From: Treponema sp. UBA937
GTDB taxonomy: Bacteria > Spirochaetota > Spirochaetia > Treponematales > Breznakiellaceae
Length of the DNA stretch: 42,166 bases
Assembly (NCBI GenBank): GCA_002293455.1
Contig: DBDH01000069.1
Location: 807 to 42,972 of the forward strand
Direction of reading: 5' to 3'
Shown here: piece after piece, positions 21,921 to 35,600 of the stretch
Layout of the letters: every line of letters starts with the position of its first letter
Numbering within the stretch: position 1 is the first letter of the stretch
Notes under the pieces: generated by a model
Seen by the model: the letters and a program-made list of their open reading frames with translations, nothing else
Databases searched by the model: none
What the model was told of the DNA's origin: nothing
Program-made: the position numbers and the translations under genes

Positions 21921-23507
21921 TTAATACGCGGCCAGAATATCCAAAAGTCTGTCTTTATTGATGGTTCGCAGGAAGCTGGCAAGACGGGGACCCTGGTCTT
22001 TTCCGATAAGCGCTTGATATGCCGCGCGAAACAAAATTTTGCCGTCCATGTTGTGTTTTTCGGCGGTTTTGTAAATTGCTTCCGCACAAGCTTTATCGTC
22101 CGCGAAACTTTCAATAACCGCGATAACATCTTCTCTAAGACTTTTTACGGCGGCTTTTTCATCATCTTGCAAAACCGATGAAATCTCCCCGGACGGACGG
22201 AGCTGAAATTTGAATTCTTCGGGAGCGCATTCTTCGACCCAATATTTAGCGCACATGCAGCGGCGGCGGAGACCTTCGAGCTGTTCACTCTGTATATCGT
22301 CAATGTCCGCGATAACCTTTTCAATATTTCCGTCCGCAATCTGAATCAAATTACAAAGATGACGAAACGGAATTTGATAGGGCATCATTACGGGCATATT
22401 TCCCACTTGGGAAAGTTCGTAAATGCGGCGTTCTTTTTGGTATACCGATTCATCTTTTGCTTTTTCCGCGCCCCACGCGATCCGTTCGGTTTTATCAAAA
22501 TCTTCATAGGTTTTAATAACGTCAAGATCAAAACTGATGGTAAACTCTGTGTTGGGCCTTGTTCCCGCGAACAGATACCGCGCGATTTCCGGAATGTACA
22601 CCCGTAAAACATCGGCAAGATTGATGACATTGCCGGATGAACTGGACATCTTTCCGGCGCTTCCCTTTACGCCGATAAAATCGTAGCGGAAACTGACAGG
22701 CGCATCCCAGTTGTAGACTTCTTTGCAGACGAGGCGCGCCGTATCAAAAGAGCCGCCCTGACTGTGATGATCTTTTCCCGCTGGTTCAAAATCTACCTTT
22801 TCATATTCCCAGCGCATAGGCCAATCAACACGCCAGCCGAGTTTTACGCCTTTGGAAGATCGGATATCTACGGTTTCTTTGTGATTGCAGGAGTTACAAT
22901 GATACGATACGCCCCACTCACTATCCCAGCCGTCAATGTCCGTTTCGTCCTTATTACAGTTGTCGCAGAATACAGAAATAGGCCACCATTCGCCTTGAAT
23001 CTTGTGATCATCGTCACGAAACTTATCGAGAATGTTTTTAAGCTGATCCCGGTGTTCCAGAGCCGTGCGGATTCCTTCGGCATATAAAGAAGACCGGTAA
23101 CGTTCAGATTGATAGAGATATTCGGGATATATTCCCACTTTGGGCAGCTCCGATTCAACATCGACTTCGTTGTGACGGGCGTAACTTTCATCCCGGCCCG
23201 TAGGATCGGGAACCATAGTGATGGGAAAGCGGAGATGTTCCGCTAACATTTCCTGCCGCGGCATGTTCTTTGGAACTTTGCGAAAAACATCATAATCGTC
23301 CCAGGAATAAATGAAACGGACTTTTTTACCCTTATCCCGAAGCGCGCGCGCAACAAGTTCGACGCTTATAATTTCGCGAAAATTCCCGATATGTACCGTT
23401 CCGGAAGGGGTAATTCCCGAAGCGCAGGTATACGTTTCCTTGTCACCCTTTTCCCGGATGATTTTTTCCGCTGTCTGATCAGCCCAATGAAGATGCTTAC
23501 TATCCAT
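21921..23507 (-). CDS. lysS: Lysyl-tRNA synthetase, class I
   Basis: 528 residues. It charges tRNA-Lys in the cytoplasm. This is the archaeal-type class I LysRS that most spirochaetes carry instead of the class II enzyme. Motifs: SGTVHIGNFREI (HIGH signature at residues 39-42), KMSSSSGN (KMSKS signature), and a zinc-ribbon pair CDNC / CNSC in the middle. The C-terminal helical anticodon-binding half is present and the length is normal. The ATG at 23507 is the only start giving a protein that begins like the family; 32 upstream in-frame codons run through the terminator hairpin and are not translated. The gene lies downstream of a dispersed structured element (23563-23641). Confidence 0.95.
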   Translation of the reverse strand: MDSKHLHWADQTAEKIIREKGDKETYTCASGITPSGTVHIGNFREIISVELVARALRDKGKKVRFIYSWDDYDVFRKVPKNMPRQEMLAEHLRFPITMVPDPTGRDESYARHNEVDVESELPKVGIYPEYLYQSERYRSSLYAEGIRTALEHRDQLKNILDKFRDDDHKIQGEWWPISVFCDNCNKDETDIDGWDSEWGVSYHCNSCNHKETVDIRSSKGVKLGWRVDWPMRWEYEKVDFEPAGKDHHSQGGSFDTARLVCKEVYNWDAPVSFRYDFIGVKGSAGKMSSSSGNVINLADVLRVYIPEIARYLFAGTRPNTEFTISFDLDVIKTYEDFDKTERIAWGAEKAKDESVYQKERRIYELSQVGNMPVMMPYQIPFRHLCNLIQIADGNIEKVIADIDDIQSEQLEGLRRRCMCAKYWVEECAPEEFKFQLRPSGEISSVLQDDEKAAVKSLREDVIAVIESFADDKACAEAIYKTAEKHNMDGKILFRAAYQALIGKDQGPRLASFLRTINKDRLLDILAAY

Positions 23508-23554
23508 AACCCAGTAAGTATACCGAAAAAAACCAGTTGTCTCAATAGAACGAC

Positions 23555-23597
23555 AAAAAAAATCCGGTGGTTGAGGCCCTCGAAACCACTCGCCGGA
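23555..23597 (-). terminator. Intrinsic terminator after the giant gene, upstream of lysS
   Basis: Read on the minus strand, TCCGG and TGGTT (with a CGAG bulge) pair back on AACCA and CCGGA (23597 down to 23563), followed by eight U (23562-23555). It lies 56 nt after the giant gene stop and 48 nt before the lysS start, so it isolates lysS or could be a regulated leader terminator. Confidence 0.75.
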
Positions 23598-23641
23598 CTG
23601 CATTTTCTTCGCATGGTCCCTTCGAGTGCCTCAGGGGGACC
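23563..23641. repeat. Structured dispersed element P3, copy 1
   Basis: Two hairpins in fixed order: GTGGTT/AACCAC (the terminator stem) and, 17 nt away, GGTCCC (23615-23620) with GGGACC (23636-23641) around TTCGAGTGCCTC. The same arrangement occurs at 38248-38344 upstream of thrH, where the first stem reads GTGATT/AATCAC. Confidence 0.7.
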
Positions 23642-23652
23642 GTCGGGAGTAT

Positions 23653-26600
23653 TTACTTAACAACCATCACTTTTCGGATTTCATCTATAGATGGACCTAC
23701 TATGCGGATAAAATACATGCCGCGCGCTACGACTCGTCCGCCGCGGTTCTTTCCGTCCCAGGATTCCATGTAATCACCGGGAGAACGGCTGCCGCGGTAC
23801 AACACCTGGACTAGGGTACCGTCCATAGTAAAGACCTGGACTGTTACCGGGCCGCTCCTTGTGATGGTATAGTCAAGATACGTTTTTTCACCCTTTGTAG
23901 GATTGATGACGTTGTTTAGAATAGTCGCGCCGCCGCGCTGGAGAACGAGTTCTTTTATATTAAAGCTAAAAGGCTTAATCCTGCGGTACCAATCGGTTGG
24001 GATGGGAGCACCAGGAGCTATATCCAAGTGGCCTGCCGCCAAATCAGAGGCACCCGGATTCAGATCCAGATTTGGGATCGTGAAATAGAAATCTACAACA
24101 TCCATATCGGTGTAATCATTTTCGTCCTCACCCAAAAGGTAATACACCAGATTGTTGCTTGGTGATGAAGCCGGTTTTGTCTCAAATCGTTTGCTTAATC
24201 CAAAAGGCTTGGGAACCAAGCCCGATTTATAGAACAGCCATAATCCGTCGGAAGTATGAGGACTTGTTCCTCTGAAAGAAGAAGGAACGCTGGCACCCAT
24301 AATCAAATCTGGGTTTGGGCTGAAAAGAGGATTGACCATTACATCAAGCGTAATTTCCATATCCCGCAAAGTTCCGGAGCCGTCAAACTTGCGGATTGCG
24401 ACAAGATCAATTTCATCCGCCGGTTGGAAAGGTTCCCGGAATCCGATTTCATCTCTCCCGAAAACCGGCCAGGCAAAATACCGCTTATCGTTGGGACCAA
24501 CCGGAGGAATGGAAATAAGGATGTCGGTTATCCTGAAAGTAAATTCTTTTTCGGTTTTGGGATTCTCAAGAAGAAGCGGTACGCGCGTATCATAAGGAGG
24601 AATAAGGGAATAAACCTCGTACTTTGCGTCAACTGGAATTCTTGGATAAGGATAATCGGGACTGTGCAATGGGAGTTCAGGTTTAAAATCCACCACCGCC
24701 GCACTGTTGTATATTTTATAAGGCAATTGTTTCGTCATGTCTTCAATGGTGAATTTGTCGCTTGGATCAAATGTAATCAGATATTCAGAAGCGTATGTTG
24801 CATTCATGAGCGTTACGGGATTCACAAGAGTCACGGGAGAAATGGCTGTAACATTTTTTACCGTATAACCAGGAACGCTAATTTCAGGCTTTGTGACAGG
24901 CTCAGAGAATTGAATGAATAATTCCTGCGATGTACTGCTGTCATCCGCGTTTTTGGGGAGCATAAGCGAGTAATGTACAATAGGCCATGTAGTATCAAAC
25001 GTTTCCATTTCCGGAAGAATAGTCATAAACGAATAGTTGAGTCCGCTGTCGATTTCTGTTATAGAGTCGTTACGCAAAAGCCGCCATGTGAGGACATTTC
25101 CTCCATCGGCATAGGGCTGCGGTTCCAGATTGATATAGAACATATCATTCTCTCCCGTCACGCGGGTGGGGGAACCTTTTACTTTGTATCCGTCTACCTC
25201 AATATTGAACAAGGTCGGATCAAAAACTCCGGTAAATGTCGTAGATGCCTGAACCCGGATTCGGTCAATCCGTCCGTCATAATCAGAGTCTTCGGTGTAA
25301 CTGTAGATAAACTCGATGCCCTCAGTCCATCCTACACAGTAATGCGGATAATGTGCGTAAAGAGAAGAATCGGTTAAATCCGCCAAGTGAGGAACGGCAT
25401 CAACATGATCAAATCTGGCGCCCATAAGATTGATTGATTTAGGTTCGGCCCAGGAGTATTTTACCGTTACATTATCGAAATCCATATTTGCTGTCTCAAC
25501 TTTAATTGTCCAAAAATAATCACGGTTCAGCTCAAGCTGGATGTTCACCGGGTCCTTGTCGCTGTTCTCATCTGCCGGAACCGCAAAGATGGATTCGTCG
25601 TAATCGGCATTATCCATTTTTGTCAAGAGCGTTCTATCGTTTGGAGGAGATTCGGTATCAGGATCAGGATCGATAGTTTTAACGATAAATTTGCCGGAGA
25701 ATGTATGCGAAATATTATCAATAATTTTAAGATCATTTCTCGCGAATTTTATCACTATTCTTGCTGGCGTATCAGATTCAAAGTTAAACCAGGTTGTTGA
25801 CCCCTGAATATGAATTTCTTTTACACCATCGCTGTCGTCATCTTCTCCGGTCTCAGCGGTAAATTTCACCGTTCCGTTTCTGGGATTGAAAGGATTGGGA
25901 CTGGCCGCATTGTTTTTAAGATACTGCCGCCAATGACGGCCGACCGTTATCTTATGGCTGGTGCTGGATACATCGAGGGTTCCGCTTTGAATAATAATGT
26001 TACGTCTTACAGAGAGAGGCGATTCAAGGCTTACATCGCTGTTATTTATAACAAGATTGCCGATTTGTTTGTCATTCGTATGTACCAAGGTACTACCGGC
26101 ATCAATAATAATAAAATCTACCTGTTCCGAAGTACCAAGCGTGTCGGCGCCAATCGTGATATTTCCCGATGAAGTAACGGTTTTCGTTCCGGTTCCCTCG
26201 GCCGCAAAGGTAAATTCGTTTAACGCGGAAAAACCGAGAGTGGTAAGAGCGGCCGCTTGATTTGCTGTATCTCCAAAAGCGAGTATTCCGCTGTTTCCCA
26301 CAAACCCAACGGCAGAAGAAAGTAACATATTGGAAGTGTCCATAAGCCAGGCAGAAGAAGGATCGATGGTAAGCGTTCCATTGTAAATCGCCAATTCTCC
26401 GTTTTGAGCTCCCTTGCTTTCCGTTACGATAACTCCGTTTTTGTTGTTGATAACTATCTTGCCTTCAAACAGGTTTCCTGCCGGTTTGAATATTTGCTGT
26501 GCAGTTCCTTCAAATTTGATAACATCGCCGTTAAGAATTATTCCATTGTTGTTGAAAGTTACATTTTCTTTAAAAATAATATTTGGGTTTTTATCGGAAT

Positions 26601-29600
26601 CAGGCGACCCAATAATTTGTCCGTCGTTCAAACCTTCGTATATGCCTTCAAAAATTACGGCATTGCCGTCTGCCGCTGCGGGGCCCGCATGAATATGGCC
26701 ATCATTGTTGATATTCGTTCCCGTAATAGTGATGCTCCCTTCCGAATGCACATTTCCGTTAAAGGTAATAGTTGTTCCTGAAACGGTGAGCGTTGAAAAC
26801 CAATGAGGATTGGGAGCGCCAAGATCATTGGCGGAAATATTTCCGGTTCCGGCATTAAGCATAAGGCTTACGTTTGAAACGGATGCCGATGTGTTTCCGT
26901 TTAGTTCGATGTTACCGTCTTCTGGGCCGGTAGAAAAAACAACAGGGGATGTAAACTCAATGGGACTAGAGAACGACATATTTGTATTTGCGGTAGTGAT
27001 ATTGGCTCCGATACTATTCGTACCGGTTTTGTTGGAACCGGAATCTTTTTGGGTAAATCCTCCCGCGGCTTCGATGGTACCGTCAGTACCGGTACTAAAT
27101 ACGCCGTTGTTATCAATAACAACAATTCCGATTGCGTTTAGCGCGGCTTCTACCGTTAAGCCGGTACCGGTAAAAGAGAAGCTTCCGCTGTAATTCTGAA
27201 TATCAGCAAAAGTTGTCGTTCCGGTTCCCGCTGATTGGATGAAATTAACCGCGTGTACGGCGCTTGAAAAATCCGCGTCATTTGCGCTGCTTATCGTCAA
27301 AATCCCTAATCTTGCGGCATCGGTTCCAGCGGTTTCCGCAATGGTAATGTCCCCGCTTCCCGAGTTAAGCGTAAGACTTTGAGTATTTGCGGCGGATGGA
27401 ATTATTGCTCCATTCAACGCAATATTTCCGCCGTCTGCGCCAGTGGAAAAAGTAACGGTTTCATTCAAGGTAAGCTCAATGTTCGCCGCAAAGCTGATAG
27501 GTGTTGATGTAGTGGTGATGTCTGCCCCAATGCGGTTTGTTCCGGTACCGTCTTGGGTAAGCCCGCCGCGAGCTGTAATTTCACCGGCAGCACTTGTAGT
27601 GAAAAGACCATTGTTCGTGATTGTTGTTTCTCCGGTTACCGTCACAGCATCATTTACCGTTAAGTCAGTACCGGTAAAAGAAAAGGTTTCTCCCACTGTC
27701 GCGGCATTATTCACCATTAAGTTGACGCCGGTAAAAGAAAAAGCTCCGCTGTAATTTTGAGTACCTGTGAAGGTAGTCGTTCCCGTTCCCGCTGATTGAA
27801 TAAAACCGGCAGTGTATACAGCGTTTGAAAAATCTACATCTCTTGCATTGCTTACCGTCAAAGTCCCTAATCTTGCGGCATTGGTTCCCACTGTTCCCGC
27901 AACAGTAATATCTCCGCTTCCTGCGTCAAGCGTAAGATTATTAGCCGCGATGCCTGCGGCAGAAATAACATCGGAGAAGGAAATACCGCCTGAGGCTGTT
28001 ATGGTCACATCATCAATATTATTCAACGCAACAGGATGATTGGCAGAGAAGGCAGCCGTTCCTAAGTTGATAGTACGTGATGATCCCAAAGTGTTGGGGA
28101 AAGTAATAGCACTTGCAATCAAATTTACTTTGTGATTTAGAGAAGTATAATCTCCCGCAACGTGAATTGTTCCGTTAGTTTGTACGCTAAGTTCAAACGG
28201 CGCGCTTGATACACCAGACAAAGAAATGTCGCCGTTTTGAGAAGTTCCTCCTACCGTGAACGACAAGGCTGTGACGCTGTCCCATGCGGAAGAATAATAG
28301 ACTTGCGCAATATTTTTATCCTCATCGCCATATTCAATTGTGTAATTGGAATCTTCAGGACGAATAGAGAAGTTTCCATTGCCGGCATTAATGGAAGCTG
28401 TCACATTATTAGTAGTAAGCTCGTTGACAATAAATTCGATATTCCGATTTGTTCCACTGGAAGTATCAATGGTCTTTTGTACATCTAAACTGCCGGACGT
28501 TACTTTTAAAGCGGGATTAGTATTTCCCGAAACGGTAACATCATCTGAAAAAGTTATTTTCCCGGTTCCATTGGCAAGCAATTCCAGATTTCTATTTGAA
28601 TTAATTGTATCTTCAAAAATGATATTGCCATTGTTTGCGGTAGTTTGTATGACAGCCTTCGTAGTTGAAGTGTTTAATATTACTTCATCTCCGAATGTTA
28701 TATTTCTTCCCGCGCTTATTTCCGTCAATGCGGCAATAACCGTTACCGTCCCGCTCAACGTTGTTGCTGTGTCTCCGGCGCCAATGATCACATTCCTGTT
28801 GAATGTTACCGGGCCTGTAATGCTCATCCCGCTGTTTGTAGTTAAAGTGCTGCTAAAGATTGTTGATCCAATTCCGGTAATAGCAAGAGAAGTCCCTGTT
28901 CCTGTTCCAACCGCTGTTACGTTTGTGGAACCACCAATATTTTCATGAAAATTGACAATCCCGTTGCCATGATCAATAGCAAGATTCTGACTCCCGTTTA
29001 CCGTTCCGGAAAAAGTTATGTCTCCGTTACCGCTGTTGATAGAAACATTATCGCCTAATGTGACGTTATCTGAAAAAGTTACCGCTCCGCCGTTGGTGGT
29101 GATATTGTTATTGAGTGTAATAGTGTTGTCTGGAACGATATTCAACGTAAGAGCGGCATTATTTGTTTTTATTCCGTTTGTCCCATCACCTACGGTAAAT
29201 CCTGTGCTGTTAGTAAATTGAATTGTTCCGGTACTTGCTCCGCCGGTGTGTAATACTCCTGCGAGATTTGAAGTATTATCCAAATTATATATTCCAGGCC
29301 CATTCAGAATAAGCGTTCCGCTTGTCCCCGCGTTCACCGGTGCGTTTGCGTCCTGACTTAGGGTTCCGGCGGTGGCGGAATGAAGCGTGATGGTTCCGCC
29401 TGTCTGCAATGCAACACCCCTTACTCCTGGTATAATTCCATTTCCATCAAATACATTAAGATTACCGGTATTCTTTTTTATTGATATTGCATCCCCATTT
29501 GTAGATAACACGGCAATATTCAAAGGCGATTGTGTCGCGCCGATTTCAATTTCTACCGCCGCATCAGCCTTGATTACCAAAGATGATAAACCGGCACCAC

Positions 29601-32600
29601 TTATGACTTGATCATCGGTGTTTACTTGAATCGCGCTGCCGGTTTCCAAAGCAAGCGTTGATACAGAGCTGTCCAATGCGAAAGCATTGTTGATCGTAAT
29701 CAATCCCGAAGGATTCATAACAGAGCGGCCAATCCGTAAGGTCTGTGACCGGAGGTTCGCTAAACTGGTATCATCCAATGCCAGGCCGGTGCCGGTTCCC
29801 CCAAGGAATATTGGGCGGGTGGGGCTGTAGTTCTGTACGTATATTGTGCTGCTTCCGGCATTCACTGCCGCATTTATATCCATTTCATCTGCTGTTAGGG
29901 TTATATAGCTGTTAGTTGATGTAATTCCGGTGATAGAGTTTACAGTTCCAACTGTCATTGTTCCCGATGTTTCGGTAATGGTTATTGTTCCGTTAGTTCC
30001 ATCATTGTCGGCTGCTGCCGTCATGGATATTCCGTTTTGATAATTGATATCGCCACTGTTGTTTTTTAAACTGACATTTCCCGCTTCATTTGCCACAGCA
30101 TCCAAGTGTATCCCGTTCCGTGAAGTTACATAAACACTTGCCGCCGTTATTTTTCCACCGGTATCCTGGCTTATGGTTCCTGTTCCGCCGGTAAGTGAAA
30201 GTGTTACATTTCCAGTGGTTCCAGCGTTCACCCCGTTACCGTTTAAAGCGATATTCCCGTTACTTGTCGTCATACTTACCGCTCCGGCGGAAATACTTGT
30301 TCCCGCATATTGGGTTATGTTTGCCGACACTGTATTCCCTGTTCCGCCGACAGTCACGGTTCCGCCGGTCGCAATTGTCCCGACATTCACCGTCGCGGCG
30401 TTCCCTATGCTTACAGCCTGAGCGGTTGTATTCGTATTTGTTATGCTGCCGTTAAGGGTTATGGTTCCAGCCGATCCGGCTTTAAGACTCACGATTCCGC
30501 CGCCGGAATTAATCGCGGCAGCGGCAAGGCTTGTTAAGTTACCGTTAGCAGAACTGAGCGATACCGCGATGTTTCCGCCAGTGATAGGATTAGCTATAGT
30601 GATATTTCCGCTATTTGCTATTAATGTTACCGGCTGATTATTTGTGATTATTCCGTTTGTCTCATCACCTACCGTAAATCCTGTGCTGTTGGTAAATTGA
30701 ATTGTTCCGGTACTTGCTTCGCTGGTAGTGATTGAAGAACTAACAGCGTTTGATTGTATAAGCGTATAGGCTCCCGCTCCATTCATGACAAGCGTATCTG
30801 CGGTTATGATTCCTGTTTGAGTTATATTTCCGGAACCGGTAAGTATAACCTCGTTTTCGGAATAGATATTCCCATCAAGATTGATGCTGTTTCCCGAAAT
30901 AGTTATATCATTAAAACCGTTGGAACTTGTGGCGCCAATATCTGCGGTCGTGACGGTTCCGGTTCCGGCGGTTAAGGTTATCGCTTTTTGAGTATCAGCC
31001 CATGTCATATCAGCAAGAGTGATATCTCCGCCGTCTGTATCGGTACTAAAAGTGATGTCAGCTAAACCGGTAATAACTACGGGACTTGCGAAAGAGAGAT
31101 CTTTGTTAATGGTAGTAATATTTGCCCCAATGCGGTTTATTCCGGTACCGTTTTGGGTAAATCCCCCGGCAGTGATAATAGCAGCATTTACCGTTAAGTT
31201 ATTTCCGGTAAAAGAAAATGCTCCGCTGTAATTTTGAATGCCTGTGAAGGTAGTTGTTCCCGTTCCCGCTGATTGAATAAAACCGGCAGCGTATACAGCG
31301 CTTGAAAACTCCGCATCTACCGCATTGCTTATCGTCAAAGTCCCTAATCGGTTTGTGTCACTGGTTCCCACTGTTCCCGCAACAGTAATATTCCCAGCTC
31401 CCGCGTCAAGCGTAAGATTTCGAGTATCTGCATCGGCGGAAATATCTCCTGAAAAAGTGATGCCTACAGCCGTTACATCAAGTGATGCCTTCAACTCAAC
31501 TTCTATGGGATTGATATTATTGCCGATGTTCAAAGCTGTTGTTGTTAATGATATTTCAGCGTCTGTGATAACATCTACTTTTTTTGTGTCTAAAATAAAT
31601 TCATGCGCAGATGTATAATCCCCCTGAATGCTAATGAGCGTATCATTTCTTAATGTTGTTTTGACCTTGGCAGTATCGACTCCCGTCATAGAGACCGTAC
31701 CCGTATGCCCTGTTTTTCCGATAACTAAAGAGTCGGCATCAATATTTGTCCATTCTGATGAATAATAGACTTGCGCAATATCTTTATCCTCATCGCCATA
31801 TTCTATTGTCATCGCTGTGTTTAAAGGAGTAAACGTAACAGTTCCCGTGCCGGCATTGATAGAAGGAGCATTTTCCGTAGTAAGATTATTCACTTCAAAG
31901 TAAATATCTTTATTCGTTCCTCCGCTGGTATCAACAAGCGTGGTATTGTTTTTTACTTCCAGTCCAGCCGCCCTTACTGCCAAAGCGGGATTGGTATTTC
32001 CCGAAACAGTAACATCATCTGAAAAAGTTACCTTCCCGGTTCCATTGGCAAGCAATTCCAGATTCCTATTTGAATTAATTGTATCTTCAAAAATGATATT
32101 GCCATTGTTTGCGGAAGTTTGTATGACAGCCTTCGTAGTTGAAGTGTTTAATATTACTTCATCCCCGAATGTTATATTTCTTCCCGCGCTTATTTCCGTC
32201 AATGCGGCAATAACCGTTACCGTCCCGCTCAATGTTGTTGCTGTATCTCCGGCGCCAATGATCACATTCTCGTTGAATGTTACCGGGCTTATAATGCTCA
32301 TCCCGCTGTTTGTAGTTAAAGTGCTGCTAAAGATTGTTGATCCAATTCCGGTAGTAGAAATGGAAAGAGACGATCCTGTCCCTGTTCCAATCTCTGTTGT
32401 AGAACCAACCGCTCCGGTGAATGTAACAGTCCCATCACCATGATCAATAGTAAGATTCTGACTCCCGTTCACCGTTCCGGAAAAGGTTATGTCTCCGTCG
32501 CCGCTGTTGATAGAAACAGTACGGCCTAATGTGACATTATCAGAAAAAGTTATCTCTCCGCCGTTGGTGGTAATATCATTATTGAGTATAATAGTGTTGT

Positions 32601-35600
32601 CAGGAACGATATTCAACGTAAGGGCGGCATTATTTGTTTTTATTCCGTTTGTCCCATCACCTACGGTAAATCCTGTGCTGTTGATAAAATCGATTACGCC
32701 GGTACTTGCCCCGCCGGTGTGTAATATGCCGACATTATTTGACTGAGTGAGAGTGTGGGAAGCCGCTCCTTTCAACACAAGAGTGTTTGCACTCACCAAT
32801 GCGTCTGCTTCCTGCTCTATCACTTGAGCGGCAGTTAGCGTTACAACTCCGGCTCTTCCCGAAGGCGCCTGGATCCCGATAATTCCGGCAATATCCCAAA
32901 GGTCCGCGATTATCAGTTTACCGGTATTTGCTTTTGTAACAGAAATATTTCCGGCACATATAATCGCTATCCGAATATCACCGTCGCCAAGCGTCAGTGA
33001 TAAATCTCCGCTGCCGCTGCTTATTGCCAAGTTCGGCATAGTCAGCGTATTTCCAACACTTACAGGACTCCCTATAAGTACCAATGTGTCAGCTATATCG
33101 AAAACAGAAGTATTAGGAACGGTAAGTGCTCCGTCTCCGGCGTCAATCGTAACCGTCGATGCCGTTAGGTTTACCGCCGCTGTGCCGGAGTTAAAGTCAT
33201 TGTCATTCGTGTTAAGTGTAATCTCCGCAGTTCCCGCATCGATACCGCCGTCAAACTCAAATCCATTTGCTGTTAATTTTACATCAACATTACTCGTTTT
33301 AATTCCATTCGTTCCTATTATTAAAGAGGCGTTGTTGATGAAATCAATGGTTCCTGTAACATCCCCATTCGTGTGTAATGTTCCAACAAGATTTGTCTGC
33401 GTTAACTCGTAGGAAGCTGCTCCGTTCATGACAAGCGTATCTGCGGTTATGATTCCTGTTTGAGTTATATTCACGGAACCAGTAAGTATAACCCCGTTTT
33501 CGGAATAGATATTCCCATCAAGATTGATGCTGTTTCCCGAAATAGTTATATCATTAAAACCGTTGGAACTTGCGGCGCCAATATCTGCTGTCGTGACGGT
33601 TCCGGTTCCGGCGGTTATGCTTATCGCTTTTTGATTCGCGTCTCTTGTTACGTTCGCGAGGCTAATGTTTCCCGCTCCAGTTGTCCCGGTACTAAAAGTG
33701 ATATCGGCTGAACCGGTAATAATAATAGGACTTGCGAAAGAGATGTCTGCATTGTTAGCAGCGACATCTCTGGCAAGATAGTTTTCTGCGCCGGTTCCTG
33801 TTTGAGAAACGCCGCCGTTTGCAGTGATAGTACCGGTAGATGTGAATGAACCGCCATTGCCTAAAGTAATACTAAGCGTCCCTGTTACATCAATTTCCGT
33901 AGCCGTTATATTATTTGTACCGGAATTCAACACTAAACCTTTGCCCATCCCCGTAGATTTAATCAATGGAGTCTTTAATAACAGAGGCAGATTGCTGCTG
34001 TTTAAAATTAACTGGGAATTACCGAGAGGATTGATCGTGATTTGTGTATCTGCGGTAATATCGATTTCACGAGCATATACATCTTTATCAAACTGTGTTG
34101 TTGATGAAGATGGTATCAATACCTTTCCTATTGCCGCTGTTCCGCTTCCCACCATTCCCTCAATGATAATATCTTCGCTTCCCGCGGTAAGTGTAAGATT
34201 GTTTGCCGCGATGCCTGAGGCAGAAATAACATCGGAGAAGGAAATACCGCCTGATGCTGTTATGGTCACATCCTCAATATTATTCAACGCAACAGGATGA
34301 TTGGCAGAGAAGGCAGCCGTTCCTAAGTTGATAGTACGTGATGCTCCTAAAGTGTTGGGGAAAGTAATAGCACTTGCGCTCAAATTTACTTTGTGATTTT
34401 GAGAAGTATAATCTCCCGCAACATGAATCGCTCCGTTAGTTTGTACGCTAAGTTCAAACGGCGCGTCTGATACTCCGGACAAATAAATGTCGCCGTTTTG
34501 AGTAGGTCCTCCTACCGTGAACGACAAGGCCGTGACGCTGTCCCATGCGGAAGAATAATAGACATCTGTAACAATACTGGTATTAGCATCACCATATTCA
34601 ATGGTATAAGCTGAAGTAGAAGGACTCATGGTAAAAGTCCCATTGCCGGCATTGATAGAACCGGCATTGAGAAGACTGTCAATGATGAGTGTAATATTCT
34701 TATCGCCAGTGGCAGCAATTTCTTTTCCTGTTAAATCAATTTCTGCTGCCTGAATAGTAAGATTGTGGTTACTGCTGACATCGCCGTTAAATGTAATCTT
34801 TCCGGCGGAAGTAAACGAGATATCACCCGAAGCATCAAAATTAACCGTATTTCCAAATGTTGTATCTGATGTTCCGTTTACAACAACATTATTTTTAAAG
34901 ATCACCGGACCATCTATATCAATGCCATTCGCGGTAGTTAAAGCTGTTTCAAAGATTGTTGATCCAATTCCGGTAGTAGAAATAGAAAGAGAAGGTCCTG
35001 TCCCTGTTCCAATCTCTGTTGTAGAACCGACCGCTCCGGTGAAAGTAACAGTCCCATCACCATGATCAATAGCAAGATTCTGACTTCCGTTCACCGTTCC
35101 GGAAAAGGTTATGTCTCCGTCGCCGCTGTTGATAGAAACATTATCGCCTAATGTGACGTTATCCGAAAAAATTACCGCTCCGCCGTTGGTGGTAATATCA
35201 TTATTGAGTGTAATAGTGTTGTTAGGAACGATATTCAACGTAAGGGCGGCATTATTTGTTTTTATTCCGTTTGTCCCATCACCTACGGTAAATCCTGTGC
35301 TGTTGATAAAATCGATTACGCCGGTACTTTCTCCGCCAGTGTGAATGATTTCTACCGCGTTTGTCTGCGTTAACACGTAGGAACCCGCTCCATTCAGAAC
35401 AAGCGTGTCTGCCGTTATGATTCCCGTCTGAGTTACACTTTCCCCGGCTGCTGATGCTGTTAATGTTACGGTTCCGCTTCCTGCGTTGATAGAACCATCC
35501 AACGTGATACTTCCGGTATTTGATACCAATGTTACCACTTGACTGTTTGTTGTAATGCCGTCAGTTCCTACCGCGAAATCGTTGTTGTTGGTGAAACTGA

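Noticed and set aside
23508..23650. T-box riboswitch upstream of lysS
   Set aside because: A terminator precedes lysS, but the T-box core (AGGGUGGNACCGCG) and a lysine specifier loop are absent. The terminator stem also belongs to a repeat found upstream of thrH.
26404..35344. Many plus-strand open frames (for example 28346-28948, 31940-32443, 33824-34300)
   Set aside because: They are antisense to the giant repeat gene and recur with its repeats. The biased codons of the Thr/Gly/Ile-rich frame keep the opposite strand open. None has a sensible ribosome site or recognisable domain.
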